Assembly: GCA_017622135.1 (NCBI GenBank)
Contig: JAGARR010000015.1
Location: 1 to 64,000, forward strand
DNA length: 64,000 nt
Reading direction: 5' to 3'
DNA from: Spirochaetaceae bacterium
GTDB lineage: Bacteria; Spirochaetota; Spirochaetia; Treponematales; Treponemataceae
In this document: positions 32,646 through 40,382 of the stretch, one piece after another
Numbering within the stretch: the stretch's first letter is position 1
How the letters are laid out: the number at the start of each line of letters is the position of its first letter
Translations under genes and position numbers: made by a program
The notes under the pieces: generated by a model
Seen by the model: the letters and a program-made list of their open reading frames with translations, nothing else
Databases searched by the model: none
What the model was told of the DNA's origin: nothing

Positions 32646-33977
32646 TCAATAGCCGTAACGACGGCGGAGTTGCACCAAGAACATCACCGTCACCACGGCG
32701 GCCAGCAGGTCGGCAGACACCATGGCAAACCAGATGCCCGTCAGACCAAAAATCAGGGGCAGCACCAAAATTGCCGCCACCTGGAACACCAAGGTCCGCA
32801 GGAAGGAGATGAGGGCGGAGACCAGGCCATTGTTCAGGGCGGTAAAAAAGCTGGAGCCCCAGATATTGATGCCCGCAAAGATAAAGCTAAAAAGGCAGAT
32901 GCGGCTCCCCCACAAAGTCATCTCCATGAGCTGGGCGTCATAGCTGGTAAACAGGGCCACCAGCGGCACGGCAAAAATCTGGCCCAGAGAAACCAAGACC
33001 ACGCCGCCAGCAACCATCAGCACAAGTCCCTTTCCGAACATATTGTGCAGTTCGGGCTTGTTTCCGGCCCCATAGTGATAGCTGACGATGGGACTTGAGC
33101 CAATGGCATAGCCAATGAAGATGGCCACAAAGATAAAGCCTGCATACATCAGCACACCGTAGGCGGCCACGCCGTCCTCCCCCGCATACCGCATCAACTG
33201 GAGATTGTACAGGAATCCCACCACCGAGGCGGAAAGATTGCTCACCATCTCCGAGGAGCCATTGGTGCAGGTCTTGACGAAAATCCGGCCATACCAGCCA
33301 GTGGCTCCCAGCCGCAGGGGGCTTGAGTTGTGCTGGCGGAAAAAGTATATCAGCGGTACAATGGAGCCCACCAGATAGCTGACGGCGGTGGCCCAGGCCG
33401 CTCCCTGAATCCCCCAGCCCAGCACCTTGATGAGTACATAGTCCAGCACAATATTGGTGAGACCCGCCGCCACCGTAACCTTCAGATTGTACTTAGGCTT
33501 TTCCGCCACCACAAAGAAGCTCTGGAACATTGTCTGCATCATGTAGAAGGGGATGGCGGCAAAGAGAATTCTTCCATAAGTGACGGAGAATTCCAGCAGC
33601 TCTCCGGTAGCGCCAAGACTACGGGCAACAATAGGACACAGGGTAAAGCCAGCGGCGGCAAACAGGCAGCCCAGCACAAAGGTGGCGTACACAATCATGG
33701 AAAAATAGCGGTTGGCCATGTCCTTCTTTCCCTGACCCAAGGTCATGGAGACGATGGCACTACCACCTGTTCCCAGCATAAAGCCCACGGAGCTCACCCC
33801 CAACACCAGGGGCATGATGAGGTTTACCGCCGCAAAGGCGGTCTTTCCCACAAAGTTGGACACAAAGAAGCCGTCCACAATGCTGTAGGTGGAGGTGAAC
33901 AGCATCATCAGGATGGAGGGCAGCACGTAGCGGAACAATTTCTTGTAGGTAAAGTGGTCTGAAAGCTGTATTGTCAT
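32646..33977 (-). CDS. MATE-family efflux transporter
   Basis: 443 residues, 12 membrane segments in two halves. The start (FRYVLPSILMMLFTSTYSIV) and GTGGSAIVSMTLGQG are characteristic of MATE Na+ or H+ drug antiporters. The start overlaps the stop of the marR-type gene, so the regulator and pump are one operon. Confidence 0.92.
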   Translation of the reverse strand: MTIQLSDHFTYKKLFRYVLPSILMMLFTSTYSIVDGFFVSNFVGKTAFAAVNLIMPLVLGVSSVGFMLGTGGSAIVSMTLGQGKKDMANRYFSMIVYATFVLGCLFAAAGFTLCPIVARSLGATGELLEFSVTYGRILFAAIPFYMMQTMFQSFFVVAEKPKYNLKVTVAAGLTNIVLDYVLIKVLGWGIQGAAWATAVSYLVGSIVPLIYFFRQHNSSPLRLGATGWYGRIFVKTCTNGSSEMVSNLSASVVGFLYNLQLMRYAGEDGVAAYGVLMYAGFIFVAIFIGYAIGSSPIVSYHYGAGNKPELHNMFGKGLVLMVAGGVVLVSLGQIFAVPLVALFTSYDAQLMEMTLWGSRICLFSFIFAGINIWGSSFFTALNNGLVSALISFLRTLVFQVAAILVLPLIFGLTGIWFAMVSADLLAAVVTVMFLVQLRRRYGY

Positions 33978-34423
33978 GCCTGATTTTCTCCTTCATTCTC
34001 CAAGCCCTGCCGCAGCTGATGGCAATACCGCTCCAAAAGCTCCACCGCCAGCCGTCGTTCTTCCAGGGTGAACTCCTGCCAAATCCGCTCCTCCACCGCC
34101 TTCATGCGACCAATATGACTCCGGGAGAATTCCATTCCTTTTTCCGTCAAAACCACTACCCGCTCCCTGCGGCTGCCGGCAGAAGTCTCCAGACACACCA
34201 GCCCCCGCTCCACCAGCTTAGAGCAGGCCGAATTTACCGTCTGCTTGCTCCAGAACAGCTGCCGGGCAATTTCCTTTTGAACAGAAATCCCCTCCCGCAC
34301 CAGTAGCAAAATCCAAAACTCGGAAAGGGAGATGCCACTACGCTTGATTGCGCTGTTGTACACCGCATTGATTTCCTTGTCCACCCGGCGGAATGCCTCT
34401 ATGGTAGGTGCATCCTGTTCCAT
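33974..34423 (-). CDS. MarR-family transcriptional regulator
   Basis: 149 residues with the MarR winged helix: ISLSEFWILLLVREG, KEIARQLFWSKQTVNSACSKL as recognition helix and the wing REGSRRERVV-like GSRRERVVVLTEKG. Likely represses its own operon and the MATE pump through the palindrome upstream. AAGGAGG precedes the ATG. Confidence 0.92.
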   Translation of the reverse strand: MEQDAPTIEAFRRVDKEINAVYNSAIKRSGISLSEFWILLLVREGISVQKEIARQLFWSKQTVNSACSKLVERGLVCLETSAGSRRERVVVLTEKGMEFSRSHIGRMKAVEERIWQEFTLEERRLAVELLERYCHQLRQGLENEGENQA

Positions 34424-34442
34424 TGGAGCCTCCTTGTCTCAT

Positions 34443-34462
34443 TTAGTCCGAATTCGGACTAA
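34443..34462. promoter_or_regulatory. 20-bp perfect palindrome, MarR operator
   Basis: TTAGTCCGAATTCGGACTAA reads the same on both strands. It lies just after the -10 box of the marR promoter, close to the expected transcription start, so binding would block initiation or elongation. Confidence 0.8.
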
Positions 34463-34471
34463 TAATTAGGA

Positions 34472-34500
34472 ATTGTAGTGATATAAGGGGAAAATGTCAA
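34472..34500 (-). promoter_or_regulatory. marR-MATE promoter
   Basis: Minus strand: TTGACA, 17 bp, TACAAT, ahead of the palindrome. Confidence 0.75.
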
Positions 34501-34564
34501 GAAAATTTACAAAGGCAATTTCCTGTGTTATACTGTAACCATCAGCTTATTTTAGGAGGATATT

Positions 34565-35047
34565 ATGAAAAGAATCAGCGTTGGACTCATTGTCTTGTCC
34601 CTCATCATTGCTTGTGGACAAGCCTTTTCCCAGACTGCCGCCTCGCCTCAGAAATTGGGTGTGACCGATGGCGATGTCAAGGCTGTGGCCACCAATTTTG
34701 ACAAGATTCAGGAGGATTTTGACAAGTATGACCTGGACTTCATCACTGCAGACCCCGCAGACTACGAAAAGGTGGCCAATGATTTGGAGAACATCCTGAA
34801 AAAGTATGGAGTTTCTGGTCCCAACCGTTTGCAAAAAACAGCCTCCATCTTAAGCGGCGCGGCCTATGAAGAAACGGCGGCCCAGATTGAGCGTGAGATG
34901 GATGCTGCCACCTTGGCCTACATGAAGAGCATGGGAATCGACCCCTATGCCGCCATCCAGCAGCTGAAGCAAAACATCCATCCCGACGACATGAAGGTCA
35001 TTTCCCGCAATTCCCGCCTGTTCCGCAATCTTTTTGATGATGACTGA
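34565..35047 (+). CDS. secreted protein of unknown function
   Basis: 160 residues with a signal sequence; IIAC at residues 15-18 could be a lipobox, or cleavage may fall after AFSQ. The rest is helical and acidic (DKIQEDFDKYDLDFITADP). No family recognised. TATACT and AGGAGG lie upstream. Confidence 0.65.
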   Translation: MKRISVGLIVLSLIIACGQAFSQTAASPQKLGVTDGDVKAVATNFDKIQEDFDKYDLDFITADPADYEKVANDLENILKKYGVSGPNRLQKTASILSGAAYEETAAQIEREMDAATLAYMKSMGIDPYAAIQQLKQNIHPDDMKVISRNSRLFRNLFDDD

Positions 35048-35075
35048 AAAATCAAATTTGACAGATTTGATTTAT

Positions 35076-35371
35076 GGGGTGTACAATGCAAAGGAAGGTG
35101 CAGCCTTTTACTTGTCTGGAAGTCCCACTATCACTGGGACATTACGGCTTTTACTCCGGTTACCCTGGTGGGTGCGCTTACCGGTGGCACGTACACTGTG
35201 TCTACTGATCACTTGGGTACAGATAAGATTGTCGCTGTGGGCGGCAGTGATACCGCTGAAGGAGCGGCATATCAAATTACTGACTCGGACAAGGATAAGT
35301 TTACTGTTGCCACTGGTACGGTGACGCTGGAGGGCAATCAGATTGTTTGGACGGAACCGGCTGCTCAGTAG
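35076..35371 (+). pseudogene. frameshifted fragment of a repeat-type surface protein
   Basis: The frame reading GAAFYLSGSPTITG continues, after loss of one base near 35138, as DITAFTPVTLVGALTGG and on to TLEGNQIVW. The YLSG...ITG...VTL pattern is like strand-turn repeats of large treponeme surface proteins. There is no start region, so it is a remnant. Confidence 0.55.
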
Positions 35372-35397
35372 CCGGTAGGGCCTAGCTCCCTGTTGCA

Positions 35398-35431
35398 GCC
35401 TCGGAGGTGGTACTCCGCCGAGGCTTTTTTT
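35398..35431 (+). terminator. terminator after the surface-protein remnant
   Basis: GCCTCGG pairs with CCGAGGC, followed by seven T. Confidence 0.85.
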
Positions 35432-35479
35432 GTGCAGCGTTTTCTTGGTGGGTGGTTGGTGCGTGCTGGGTGCTCCTCC

Positions 35480-36703
35480 CTACTTGTCCATGATGGTGAT
35501 TTCCACCCGGCGGTTTCGAGCCTTGCCTGCCTCCGTGGTGTTGGGGGCAACAGGCTTCTCTGCACCAAAGCCCTGGGTAAAGATTTGGTGGGCGTGGCGG
35601 ACTCCCAGCTGCACCAGGAATTCCGCTACAGCCCGTGCCCGCTCCTGGGAAAGCTGGAGCCTGGCTCCCGCCGTTCCTGCCAGTGCAGTGTGGCCGCTGA
35701 CCATCAGGTCGTTGTCGGGGAACTGGTTCAGGATGTCCGCCAGCTTTCGCAGCTTGTCCTTTTCCGAGTCCAGCAGGATGGCGGAGTCCGGCTTGAACTG
35801 GATGTTCTCCATGCTGATGGTGAGTCCCGCCTCGTCCTTGCGGAGGGACACATTGTCTATGCCCAGGTCATCGATGGTCTGCTGCACCTCCGTCAGCTTG
35901 TCCACGGAGGGAGTCACAAAGTCTGTCACCTGGGCCTGGGCAGTTCCTTGGAACTCAAAGGTGTTGCCAAAGACCGTCTCTATCACAATGCGGAAATCCT
36001 CGTTGTAGTGGGAGAGGGCTCCCTTCTGGTTGTCCCAGTACAGGGTCTGGTGGGAGTAGCCCATGGTGGTGGCAGGCAGGTCAGAGGTGAGGCTGGCCCT
36101 GTTCTTGACGGTGGGGCTGTCGTAGTAGATGTTGTACCGCACGTCGATGACATGGAGGGTGCGTCCCTCTTCCTCCACAGTGCCGGTGTAGGTGTAGCGG
36201 GCGGAAAAGGGCACAATCCAAGGCTCTGGAATGTCGAACTGCCGCCGCAAGTCGTGGGCTTCGTGGCCTTCTGCAGTCCAGGTCTCCCCCACCTTTACGT
36301 CCCGGTCGGGAAAGATGGGGACATCCCGCACCACTGGCATGAAGTATTTCTTTTCAATGTCGTACTTGCCGAATTCGTCCCGCACAAAGACGCTGGGATA
36401 TTCCTCGCCCCACACGGGAATCTCGTTTTGCCGGCCGCTGGAGCTTTCCGTCACCATGAAGACTGCCTCGTGCTGGGCTGATGTGCCCTCCACCTCTGTC
36501 ACTTTTGCAGAGATGCGGTTCACCACCTCGGCATAGTGGGAAAAGTATCCGTTGAAGAATACATTTTCCTGGACGGAGGAAAGGATGCGGTAGGACTCTC
36601 CCTCAATGTACTTGTATTGGAAGCGTTCGGCGGTGGCAGGCGGCAGGGCCAGCAGTGTCAGCAGTGCAATCAGCAGGAAGCTGGAAGCGTGATTCTTTTT
36701 CAT
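35480..36703 (-). CDS. OmpA-family cell envelope protein
   Basis: About 407 residues from MKKNHASSFLLIALLTLL, a clear signal peptide with cleavage near PATA; the longer frame adds a non-signal leader. A large N-terminal domain of unknown fold (about 25-280) is followed by an OmpA/MotB peptidoglycan-binding domain: IQFKPDSAILLDSE, SGHTALAGT, LSQERARAVAEFL and NRRVEITI. It probably tethers the outer membrane or a periplasmic complex to the wall. Confidence 0.88.
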   Translation of the reverse strand: MKKNHASSFLLIALLTLLALPPATAERFQYKYIEGESYRILSSVQENVFFNGYFSHYAEVVNRISAKVTEVEGTSAQHEAVFMVTESSSGRQNEIPVWGEEYPSVFVRDEFGKYDIEKKYFMPVVRDVPIFPDRDVKVGETWTAEGHEAHDLRRQFDIPEPWIVPFSARYTYTGTVEEEGRTLHVIDVRYNIYYDSPTVKNRASLTSDLPATTMGYSHQTLYWDNQKGALSHYNEDFRIVIETVFGNTFEFQGTAQAQVTDFVTPSVDKLTEVQQTIDDLGIDNVSLRKDEAGLTISMENIQFKPDSAILLDSEKDKLRKLADILNQFPDNDLMVSGHTALAGTAGARLQLSQERARAVAEFLVQLGVRHAHQIFTQGFGAEKPVAPNTTEAGKARNRRVEITIMDK

Positions 36704-36849
36704 AGTTCCTCCTTTGGGGCCTGCCTTGGCCGACCCAGCCGCCAAGTCCAAGACTTTTTTGCGACTTTACACTATAAATATATCATTATTGAAGGAAATG
36801 TTACAGTGCAGGCTGGTTCTACCCGGCTTTTGCCCTTGGGAGAAAGAAC

Positions 36850-37281
36850 ATGAGTCGAGTTATGGAAATGCTGGGGAAACTGAGTCTGACGGGAGAGCAC
36901 CTGCTGCTGCTGGCCCTGTTTTTGGGAGCCTGTCTCCTGTGCGGACTGGTGGGAGCCGGAATCGGGCGGCTGGCGGGAAAGGGTGCGGAAGGAAGAAGCC
37001 GCAAGGATGCAGTCCGTCGTTCCAAGGCGGTGATTTCAGGCCAGGTGGTGGAGCAGCTGGCTCCCCTGCTGCCGGGCTTTCCCTGCGACCTGGCCGACGT
37101 GAAATTCCTGGGGCAGCCCATCGACTACATTGCCTTTGTCAGCGACAAGAAGACCGGCCGTATTGACGAGGTAGTGTTCATCGAGGTGAAGACGGGAAGG
37201 AGCAGCCTTTCTCCTCGGGAAAAATCCCTGCGGAATGCAGTGGAGCAGGGACGGGTGCGCTATGTGGAGTGGCGCTTCTAG
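36850..37281 (+). CDS. membrane-anchored Holliday-junction-resolvase-like nuclease domain protein
   Basis: 143 residues: one N-terminal membrane helix (17-40) and a C-terminal domain with PIDYIAFVSDK and DEVVFIEVKTGRSSLSPRE, which fits the Endonuc_Holl family (restriction-nuclease fold, D...ExK). Members occur as small membrane-linked proteins of unproven function. GGGAGAAAG precedes the ATG. Confidence 0.8.
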   Translation: MSRVMEMLGKLSLTGEHLLLLALFLGACLLCGLVGAGIGRLAGKGAEGRSRKDAVRRSKAVISGQVVEQLAPLLPGFPCDLADVKFLGQPIDYIAFVSDKKTGRIDEVVFIEVKTGRSSLSPREKSLRNAVEQGRVRYVEWRF

Positions 37282-37679
37282 TCTGCAATGTAGCGGGCCC
37301 GGCTGGTATCCGTCTCAAAGACATCCACCGCATAGAGCCTGTTTCCTGCTGGCAGGCCGCCCTCAGCATCAATGGCCTCCTGCAGCTGGTGGAAGATCCA
37401 CTGGGCGATTCGCTCGGCACTGGGATTCTGGTGGAAAACAGAGTTGCCCTCCTTGTCCACCAGTTCGTTCAGGTGGCTGTGGTCCAGGCGGCCGCAGATG
37501 TGCCGCAGGTTCCGCTTGAGGATGGTGAAGTCAAAGAGCATACCGCCCTCGTCCAGCTCAGTTCCCCGCACATGGGCAAAAACCCGGTAGTTGTGGCCGT
37601 GAAGGTTTTCGCACTTCCCATGATAATCCTGCAAAAAATGGGCCGCCGCAAAGTCAGCCTCAACTCGAACCTCAAACAT
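37278..37679 (-). CDS. queD: 6-carboxytetrahydropterin synthase (QueD/PTPS)
   Basis: 133 residues with zinc ligands in AAHFL and NLHGHNY, and the catalytic Cys in GKCENLHGH. QueD turns dihydroneopterin triphosphate into 6-carboxytetrahydropterin on the route to preQ0 and queuosine. folE2, which makes its substrate from GTP, is at 50167. The last codons overlap the previous gene. Confidence 0.9.
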   Translation of the reverse strand: MFEVRVEADFAAAHFLQDYHGKCENLHGHNYRVFAHVRGTELDEGGMLFDFTILKRNLRHICGRLDHSHLNELVDKEGNSVFHQNPSAERIAQWIFHQLQEAIDAEGGLPAGNRLYAVDVFETDTSRARYIAD

Positions 37680-37686
37680 GGGCTCC

Positions 37687-37715
37687 AGTATAGCATAGAG
37701 GGAGTAAATGTAAAA
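37687..37715 (-). promoter_or_regulatory. promoter of a leaderless queD mRNA
   Basis: Minus strand: TTTTAC, 17 bp, TGC-TATACT, then 7 bases to the ATG. Nearly the same architecture as the Gx-transporter promoter. Confidence 0.65.
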
Positions 37716-37759
37716 GGTAGGCGGATAAAGAGTTTGTTACTCAAAAGTGAAAAAAATGT

Positions 37760-37765
37760 TATACT
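37760..37765 (+). promoter_or_regulatory. -10 box of a probable leaderless gene
   Basis: TATACT ends 6 bases before ATG 37772; no ribosome binding site. The -35 region is weak (TTACTC at 17 bp). Confidence 0.5.
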
Positions 37766-37771
37766 TTTGAT

Positions 37772-38539
37772 ATGAAACCATTTGCTTTTTTAAATAAAAT
37801 TTATTTTTTGTTGGCTTGCCTTTTTGTTTTGACCACCGTAGCTGTAGCCCAGGTTCCTGTTGAGGGCGGTGTTGTCTATCCTGAATCCTACTATACCTTC
37901 AGGGATAATATGCTGAACAGTGACGGGATGACAGCACAGGAGTTTGAGGATGAGTATCTTGAGGTAATACAGGATATTATGGATACGAAGTCTGGTTTGG
38001 AGAGGGAGGTTCTGCTAGCTCGTTGCGATTATGTTCTTGGCAGGGCCTACCGTTACCTGTCCATGGAAAAAAAGGCCATGGAGTGCTTTGACAGGGCCAT
38101 AGACACTTGCAAGGATATTTTGAAAAGAGAGGAGATGGTGGAGGCCTACGTAGTGTATGCCGATGCTGTTTCCCAGAATTGTTCAATCAAGCCTAAAACT
38201 TACGCCATGACCCAGGGGTCAAAGATCAAATCCATGGCAAAAAAAGCCTTGAAATTGGATCCTACCAATGGGACTGCAAGGTATCTGGAGAATTCCCAAA
38301 ACATTTTCACCCCGGCTCCCTTTAATAATTACGAGGAGGGAATGGAGGTGCTTGACACCTTGCTGGACACAGATCAGTACCGCATGGACAATTTCGACCG
38401 CTACAGCGCTTTGTCTGCCAGAGCCTATGGTTATCTACAGCAAGGCATGAATGAGGATGCCTTGTACTGGTATAACAAGGCCCTGGAAATCTATCCAAAG
38501 AACGTGGCTGTTCTGGAGATTCTTCCCACCATCAAATAA
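37772..38539 (+). CDS. secreted TPR-like protein
   Basis: 255 residues with a signal peptide (cleavage near AVAQ) and tetratricopeptide-like helices: ARCDYVLGRAYRYLSMEKKAMECFDRA-type repeat around 83-112 and ALSARAYGYLQQGMNEDALYWYNKALEIYP near the end. Such proteins serve as periplasmic protein-binding scaffolds. No partner is visible. Confidence 0.72.
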   Translation: MKPFAFLNKIYFLLACLFVLTTVAVAQVPVEGGVVYPESYYTFRDNMLNSDGMTAQEFEDEYLEVIQDIMDTKSGLEREVLLARCDYVLGRAYRYLSMEKKAMECFDRAIDTCKDILKREEMVEAYVVYADAVSQNCSIKPKTYAMTQGSKIKSMAKKALKLDPTNGTARYLENSQNIFTPAPFNNYEEGMEVLDTLLDTDQYRMDNFDRYSALSARAYGYLQQGMNEDALYWYNKALEIYPKNVAVLEILPTIK

Positions 38540-38572
38540 ACTCTTTTGCTGGTGAAGATGGTGTTCTTGTGG

Positions 38573-38578
38573 TAGAAT
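38573..38578 (+). promoter_or_regulatory. -10 box of a probable leaderless plsC-like gene
   Basis: TAGAAT ends 6 bases before ATG 38585; the -35 box is not clear. Confidence 0.45.
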
Positions 38579-38584
38579 GTTTCT

Positions 38585-39400
38585 ATGACAAACCATGAGA
38601 ATATGAGCGGAGTGTATGTTCCTGTCACGGGAATCGAGTATCCCGAGCAACCTGACCAGCCCATCCTGTTCCCAAAGAAATTGCGGGAGGTGGTGCTGGA
38701 CGAACACTACCCGTACTTAGACAAGTCCTTCCTTGCCCGTTTACGCCATTTTTTAGTTTATCTTGGAATCTTTGTGCTGGTATTTCCTGTGCAGAAGATT
38801 CGCTACGGCCTCAAGATTGAAGGGCGGGAAAACATCAGGAAGAACAAGGCTTTGTTCCGAAACGGTGTCTTGACGGTGTGCAACCACGTGTACCGCTGGG
38901 ATTTTCTGGCCTGTCTGCAGGCGGTGAGGTGGCGGCGGATGTGGTTTCCCGCCCGCCCAGATAATCTGGAAAGTAGTGATGCCGGACTCATTCGTGCCGC
39001 CGGTGGAATCCCCATCCCAGAAGGCTTGGCCGCCGGGCGGAAATTCAACCAGGCCTTTGATGAACTGCATAGTAGAAAGAAGTGGTTGCACGTGTTTCCA
39101 GAGTCCTGCCGCTGGGACTTCTACCAGCCCATCCGCCCCTTCAAGAAGGGCGCTTTTACCATGGCCATCCGCTACCAGATTCCCGTCCTGCCCCTGGTCA
39201 TCAGCTATCGGGAGGCCACGGGGTTCCAAAAGCTCATTGGCACCAAGCATCTGATTACCATCCACATCGGAGAGCCGCTGGTTCCTCCGCCAGAGCTTTC
39301 CCGCAAGGAGGCAACTGTTTGGCTGCGGGATGAGGCGCACAAGCAGATGTGCTCAATGGCGGGAATCAAGAAAAACTGCTGGCCTGCAGCAGGGGATTAG
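38585..39400 (+). CDS. 1-acyl-glycerol-3-phosphate acyltransferase family protein (PlsC-like)
   Basis: 271 residues with the PlsC motifs NHVYRWDF (HX4D, catalytic) and FPES, and a hydrophobic segment at 57-70 for membrane contact. It transfers an acyl chain to lysophosphatidate or a similar lipid at the inner membrane face. An extra N-terminal stretch of about 45 residues precedes the usual start. Confidence 0.85.
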   Translation: MTNHENMSGVYVPVTGIEYPEQPDQPILFPKKLREVVLDEHYPYLDKSFLARLRHFLVYLGIFVLVFPVQKIRYGLKIEGRENIRKNKALFRNGVLTVCNHVYRWDFLACLQAVRWRRMWFPARPDNLESSDAGLIRAAGGIPIPEGLAAGRKFNQAFDELHSRKKWLHVFPESCRWDFYQPIRPFKKGAFTMAIRYQIPVLPLVISYREATGFQKLIGTKHLITIHIGEPLVPPPELSRKEATVWLRDEAHKQMCSMAGIKKNCWPAAGD

Positions 39401-39573
39401 ATGGAGGGTGGGAGATGGATTATCTGCGATATGCGTGTTGCAGGAATGCCGGTTTCCTTGGCCAGCCGATATGCGGAGAGCTGCATGGGTTTAAGAAATT
39501 CCTCCAACAGAATTTCCCCCGGATGAACATTGTTCAGCCTCTCCTCAATGATAGTCGATGATTCTGACGTCAT
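39397..39573 (-). pseudogene. truncated HigA-family antitoxin
   Basis: About 58 residues from MTSESSTIIEERL with the HigA start NVHPGEILLEEFLKPMQLS and the first helix-turn-helix (YRLAKETGIPATRISQI). The family is usually near 100 residues; this one breaks off in the recognition helix. No HigB toxin is next to it. It lies 11 bases after the HAD gene. Confidence 0.65.
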
Positions 39574-39584
39574 GGGCTTCTCCT

Positions 39585-40286
39585 TCAATCCTCCAGCGGC
39601 TCCATGCCCTCCAGAACCCATTTCGCAAAGTCCTCCCAGCTCCAGACGGGGTGGTGTGCCTCGATGATTTTTGTCTTGTGGGTTTCAATCTGGATAAAAT
39701 TCATGCCGGTTTCCCTAGCTCCGTCTCCGTCGGTGTCGTCCCGGTCTCCCACCACCAGGCACTGCTCCGGCTTTACCCCAAGCTGGGAGGCAATCTCCAG
39801 GAAGGGGCGGGGAGCCGGCTTTTGGCTGCCAAAATCTTCCGCAGAATAGATTCCACTAATGATAGCCATCGTCTTGTCAGAAAAATCCAGGGCTCGAATC
39901 CGCTGGCGCACTCGTGGATAGTCAGAAAAGACGGCAATCTTGATTCCCTTTTGCTGCAGATGAGTAAAAACCTCTTCTAGCTGTGGACGCTGGGAATAGT
40001 AGCGCTTGAGGAGAAAGCACATGGTTCCCATGTAGCGGTTCGCATACCAGTTGAGGGCATCATGGCTTTTGAAGTCGGTTTTTTCTGCCATGAGCCGTCC
40101 GTATTCTGCAAGATAGGCTTCCGGTGTGGCAAGGTCGCAGCCCTTCAGCTTTTTTCGGACTTCACGGTCGGCCTTGATTCTGAGTACGTCGGTAGGGAGG
40201 GACCACATCAGTCTGAGGGGAAGCCACTTGAAGTTGTAGAGGGTGCCGTCTAGGTCGAAGATGACAGCCTTGATGTCAGAAAGCAT
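39585..40286 (-). CDS. HAD-superfamily hydrolase
   Basis: 233 residues with HAD motif I FDLDGTLYNF, a Ser/Thr motif II near FSDYPR, Lys in GSQKPAPRPF and motif IV VVGDRDDTDGDGA. Likely a small-molecule phosphatase; substrate unknown. Confidence 0.88.
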   Translation of the reverse strand: MLSDIKAVIFDLDGTLYNFKWLPLRLMWSLPTDVLRIKADREVRKKLKGCDLATPEAYLAEYGRLMAEKTDFKSHDALNWYANRYMGTMCFLLKRYYSQRPQLEEVFTHLQQKGIKIAVFSDYPRVRQRIRALDFSDKTMAIISGIYSAEDFGSQKPAPRPFLEIASQLGVKPEQCLVVGDRDDTDGDGARETGMNFIQIETHKTKIIEAHHPVWSWEDFAKWVLEGMEPLED

Positions 40287-40339
40287 TGTCGGTAAAACTC
40301 CCTTGTGAGAACAGGATAGAGACGAGGACAGGCCCCGTC

Positions 40340-40374
40340 AAAAAGGAACCAGCCAGGGTGCTGCTGGCCGGTTC
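40340..40374 (-). terminator. terminator of GH3 copy 2
   Basis: On the minus strand GAACCGGCCAG pairs with CTGGCTGGTTC (one wobble), followed by CTTTTT. Confidence 0.8.
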
Positions 40375-40382
40375 TGGCAATC

